Shown here: positions 5,305 to 7,013 of the stretch, piece by piece
Numbering within the stretch: position 1 is the first letter of the stretch
How the letters are laid out: each line of letters begins with the position of its first letter
Assembly (NCBI GenBank): GCA_964540655.1
Contig: CAZINR010000058.1
Location: forward strand, 1 to 7,013
DNA from: CAZQBY01 sp964540655
GTDB lineage: Archaea; Altiarchaeota; Altiarchaeia; JAFGQM01
Direction of reading: 5' to 3'
Length of the DNA: 7,013 nucleotides
The notes under the pieces: generated by a model
Seen by the model: the letters and a program-made list of their open reading frames with translations, nothing else
Databases searched by the model: none
What the model was told of the DNA's origin: nothing
Program-made: the position numbers and the translations under genes

Positions 5305-5322
5305 GTCTCGCATATGCGAGAC
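5305..5322 (-). other. Perfect 18-bp palindrome downstream of lrp
   Basis: GTCTCGCATATGCGAGAC is identical to its reverse complement. In RNA it gives a 7-bp stem with an ATAT loop. It lies 39 bases past the lrp stop and 140 bases before the thiN ATG. It could be a dimer-binding operator (for example for Lrp itself or a thiamine regulator) or the second hairpin of a 3' UTR. No T-run follows, so a classical intrinsic terminator is not supported. Confidence 0.55.
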
Positions 5323-5328
5323 AAGCAA

Positions 5329-5352
5329 GGCCCAGACCGAAGACCCTGGACC
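5329..5352 (-). other. Stem-loop with UUCG tetraloop just after lrp
   Basis: Eight bases after the lrp stop codon the minus strand reads GGTCCAG, ten bases, then CTGGGCC. All seven pairs form in minus-strand RNA (one G-U wobble), and the loop contains C-UUCG-G, a very stable tetraloop. Plus-strand RNA would have an A-C mismatch at the wobble, so the structure fits a transcript of the amt-glnK-lrp operon. Likely a 3'-end stabiliser or part of a terminator. Confidence 0.5.
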
Positions 5353-5360
5353 GGAGACCT

Positions 5361-5801
5361 CTACAGCCAGACCCCATGCTCTTCCTTCAGCGTGTTCAGG
5401 ACCAGCATGGTGTTCGTGCGCTTGACCCCCTCGACCGACAGCAGATTCTTGACGAAGTCGTTGAGCTCCTCGCGCTCCTTGAACTGGGCGACGATTATGG
5501 CGTCGTAGTCGCCCGTGACGTCATAAACGGCGTTCACATTGGGCGATTCCGTAATCTTGCGCTCGATGTCGATTAGTTTGCCCCCCTCCGTTATCACGCC
5601 TATCAGAACGGTCAGCTCGTAGCCCAGCTTGGAGTAGTCTATCTCCGGCATGAAGCGTTTGATGACCTTCGACTCCAGGAGCTTGTTGACCCGGTTGTAG
5701 ACCGTCCCCTCCGACACCTTTATCCGCTCGGCGATGTCGCGGAAGCTGGCCCTGCCGTCCTTCTGGAGCTCCTTGATAATCTTCAAGTCCAGATCATCCA
5801 T
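5361..5801 (-). CDS. Lrp/AsnC-family transcription regulator
   Basis: A 146-aa protein of normal Lrp/AsnC length. Residues 3-60 are the winged helix-turn-helix (LDLKIIKELQKDGRASFRDI, then VSEGTVYNRVNKLLE). Residues 66-140 are the RAM ligand-binding and oligomerisation domain, with the typical VTGDYDAIIVA at 95-105. The family senses amino acids or related metabolites and binds DNA as dimers to octamers. The ATG at 5801 directly follows the stop codon of the PII gene with no base between, and no good ribosome site is visible, so it is probably translated by coupling from the amt-glnK mRNA. Being the third gene of an ammonium uptake operon suggests nitrogen or amino-acid control, perhaps of its own operon; the palindrome at 5305-5322 is a candidate site. 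The ligand cannot be read from the sequence. Confidence 0.93.
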   Translation of the reverse strand: MDDLDLKIIKELQKDGRASFRDIAERIKVSEGTVYNRVNKLLESKVIKRFMPEIDYSKLGYELTVLIGVITEGGKLIDIERKITESPNVNAVYDVTGDYDAIIVAQFKEREELNDFVKNLLSVEGVKRTNTMLVLNTLKEEHGVWL

Positions 5802-6209
5802 CTACTTAGTTTTACCCATGGATTTAGAAAAAGCAATCTTCTCCTCTTTTTCCAGCTCCTCGGACTTCCCGCCTATGGCCTTTATGCCGCGCTCTCCGGT
5901 CCTTATGCGGACGCATTCCTCGAGCGGAAGGACCAGTATCTTCCCGTCGCCGATGCTGCCGGTGCGCGCGCCTTCTATTATGGCGTCTACCGCCTTGTCC
6001 ACGAACGAGTCGTTGACCGCTATCTCCAGCCTAATCTTGGGCATGAGGTTTATCTGCTTTTTCGCCCCCCTGTAGCTCTCCACGTAGCCCTTCTGCTGTC
6101 CGCTGCCCCTTACCCTGCTGACCGACATGCGGTGGACATCGGCCTTGTCCAGCTCACTCTTGACTTGAGTGAACCTTTCTTCTTTCACATACGCTATTAT
6201 CAGTTTCAT
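5802..6209 (-). CDS. glnK: PII nitrogen signal protein, GlnK type
   Basis: A 135-aa trimeric PII protein that binds ATP/ADP and 2-oxoglutarate and, as GlnK, plugs the Amt channel when ammonium is high. Residues align with E. coli PII numbering without gaps: Q39, K40 and G41 in the T-loop, K58 in MPK, TGSIGDGKI at 83-91, and R101/R103 in RIRTGE. These nucleotide and 2-oxoglutarate residues are intact. Tyr51, the uridylylation site of enteric PII, is Lys here (YRGAKK), so that modification cannot occur. The usual 112 residues are followed by a charged tail of about 23 residues (113-135), rich in Lys, Glu and Ser. The gene lies 44 nt after amt and abuts lrp. A GGGAGA ribosome site (6215-6220) five bases before the ATG supports the start. 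Operon position favours GlnK over the NifI type. Confidence 0.95.
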   Translation of the reverse strand: MKLIIAYVKEERFTQVKSELDKADVHRMSVSRVRGSGQQKGYVESYRGAKKQINLMPKIRLEIAVNDSFVDKAVDAIIEGARTGSIGDGKILVLPLEECVRIRTGERGIKAIGGKSEELEKEEKIAFSKSMGKTK

Positions 6210-6214
6210 CCTTA

Positions 6215-6220
6215 TCTCCC
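6215..6220 (-). promoter_or_regulatory. Ribosome binding site of glnK
   Basis: GGGAGA on the minus strand, five bases before the ATG at 6209, in the 44-nt gap after amt. It is one of the clearer Shine-Dalgarno sites here and indicates internal translation from the amt mRNA. Confidence 0.6.
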
Positions 6221-6253
6221 AGTAGCCTTTTCCAGAATCTCACCGAGTCCATC

Positions 6254-7013
6254 TTAAGCGGGTATGTCGAAATCGGGGTAGGCCAGCAGCCCGTGCTCCC
6301 CGATGTCCAATCCAATGACCTCCTCATGCTCAGACACCCTCAACCCCACGAGTGCGTCTATGCCCTTGAAGACCGCGAACGTCGCGGCGAAGACGAATGC
6401 GAAAGTGGCAAGGACTCCGATAATCTGGACGGCCAGCTGACTGAAGCCTCCGCCGAAGAGCAGGCCGCTCACGCCGCCGTAGGCGGGCTCAGCGAACACG
6501 CCGACCATGAGCGTCCCGAACGCCCCGCACACGCCGTGCACTGATATCGCGCCCACCGGGTCGTCGAGTTTGAGCTTGTCGAACAGCTCAACGGCGTAAA
6601 CCACTATTATGCCTGCGAGGGCCCCTATCATCATCGAGCTCAGGGGGCTGACATTAGCGCATCCTGCTGTTATCGCCACCAGCCCTGCCAGCACGCCGTT
6701 GAACGTCATGCCGACATCAGGCTTGCCGTTCTTGGCCCACGTGACCATCATCGTCAGGGTCGCGCCCGCCGCCGCGGCCAGGGTCGTGGTCACCGCTATC
6801 ATCGGCACTGCGCTGTCCATGGCCAGCTGGCTGCCGGGGTTGAACCCGTACCATCCGAACCAGAGCAGCAGCCCCCCTATGGCCGCCAGCGGCATGCTGT
6901 GCCCGGCCAGGACGTTGACCTTTCCGTCTTTGCCGTACTTGCCAATCCTGGCCCCCAGGACCATCACGCCCGCCAGCGCCGCCGAGCCGCCGACGAGGTG
7001 GACGACCGTCGAG
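6254..7013 (-). CDS. amt: Amt ammonium transporter, C-terminal part (5' end outside window)
   Basis: 252 residues of an Amt/MEP/Rh channel are visible; the N-terminal part, roughly five membrane helices, is beyond the window edge. The first visible residues are STVVHLVGG, which hold the first pore histidine (His168 of E. coli AmtB, codon at 6998-7000). The second, His318, lies in ISVHGVCG (codon 6536-6538). Both twin-His residues are present, so ammonium conduction is expected. Several strongly hydrophobic stretches fit the last six helices (for example GGLLLWFGWYGFNPGS and ALAGIIVVYAVELF). The cytoplasmic tail ends EEVIGLDIGEHGLLAYPDFD, the conserved segment that contacts GlnK. The gene is followed by glnK and lrp on the same strand. 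Internal GTG/ATG codons at 6962-6967 are not starts, since conserved Amt sequence continues upstream to the edge. Confidence 0.96.
   Translation of the reverse strand, partial: STVVHLVGGSAALAGVMVLGARIGKYGKDGKVNVLAGHSMPLAAIGGLLLWFGWYGFNPGSQLAMDSAVPMIAVTTTLAAAAGATLTMMVTWAKNGKPDVGMTFNGVLAGLVAITAGCANVSPLSSMMIGALAGIIVVYAVELFDKLKLDDPVGAISVHGVCGAFGTLMVGVFAEPAYGGVSGLLFGGGFSQLAVQIIGVLATFAFVFAATFAVFKGIDALVGLRVSEHEEVIGLDIGEHGLLAYPDFDIPA

Larger units (their letters stand above)
5166..5360. other. 195-bp intergenic region between lrp and thiN
   Basis: The longest gene-free stretch in the window. From the lrp side it holds two hairpins (5329-5352 and 5305-5322), an AT-rich part (5270-5300), an 8-bp direct repeat TTTGCGCG at 5216-5223 and 5237-5244 (21 bp apart, two helical turns, on one face of the DNA), and the thiN TATA-like box. 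The direct repeats lie about 20-45 bases upstream of that box, where an activator or repressor could bind. No tRNA or recognisable RNA gene was seen. Confidence 0.6.

Noticed and set aside
5166..5360. Possible tRNA or riboswitch in the longest intergenic gap
   Set aside because: No cloverleaf, T-loop consensus or known riboswitch core (including the THI-box) could be found; only two simple hairpins and short repeats.

Overview
The window looks archaeal, most likely from a euryarchaeal-type lineage that makes Cys-tRNA by the indirect (SepRS/SepCysS) route, such as a methanogen, an Archaeoglobus relative or an uncultured relative of these. The evidence is a clear SepCysS gene, a stand-alone ThiN thiamine-phosphate synthase (the archaeal ThiE replacement), an IscS whose PLP-lysine position is not lysine (known from Archaeoglobus), an Lrp regulator, and T/A-rich boxes about 25 nt before several start codons, as expected for archaeal TATA boxes with leaderless or short-leader transcripts. 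No rRNA, tRNA, CRISPR or insertion sequence was seen. Coding density is high and all genes but one are on the minus strand.

Layout from right to left, which is the direction of minus-strand transcription. (1) 7013-5361 is a nitrogen operon: the C-terminal part of an Amt ammonium channel, a PII (GlnK-type) protein and an Lrp/AsnC regulator that starts on the base after the PII stop codon. Two hairpins lie just after the lrp stop. (2) 5165-2143 holds thiN, an overlapping AIR-synthase/HypE-like gene without the HypE C-terminal cysteine, a 62-residue helical charged protein of unknown function, and SepCysS. (3) 1866-2141 is the only plus-strand gene, a small protein made of three four-cysteine zinc ribbons. 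Its stop codon is one base from the SepCysS stop codon, inside a palindrome. (4) 1808-1 is an Fe-S assembly pair: iscS, then iscU fused to a MIP18/DUF59-type domain and cut by the window edge. IscS and the zinc-ribbon gene diverge from a 57-bp shared promoter region.

A common theme of the left two thirds is sulfur: cysteine formation on tRNA (SepCysS), sulfur mobilisation and Fe-S scaffolding (IscS, IscU-MIP18) and thiamine (ThiN). The points most worth a second look are the IscS with Asn for the PLP lysine and Gln for the usual PLP-stacking His, the IscU-MIP18 fusion, the unknown 62-aa gene directly upstream of SepCysS, and the AIR-synthase-like protein overlapping thiN. I do not see a wholly new system. 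These are unusual variants and pairings of known families.
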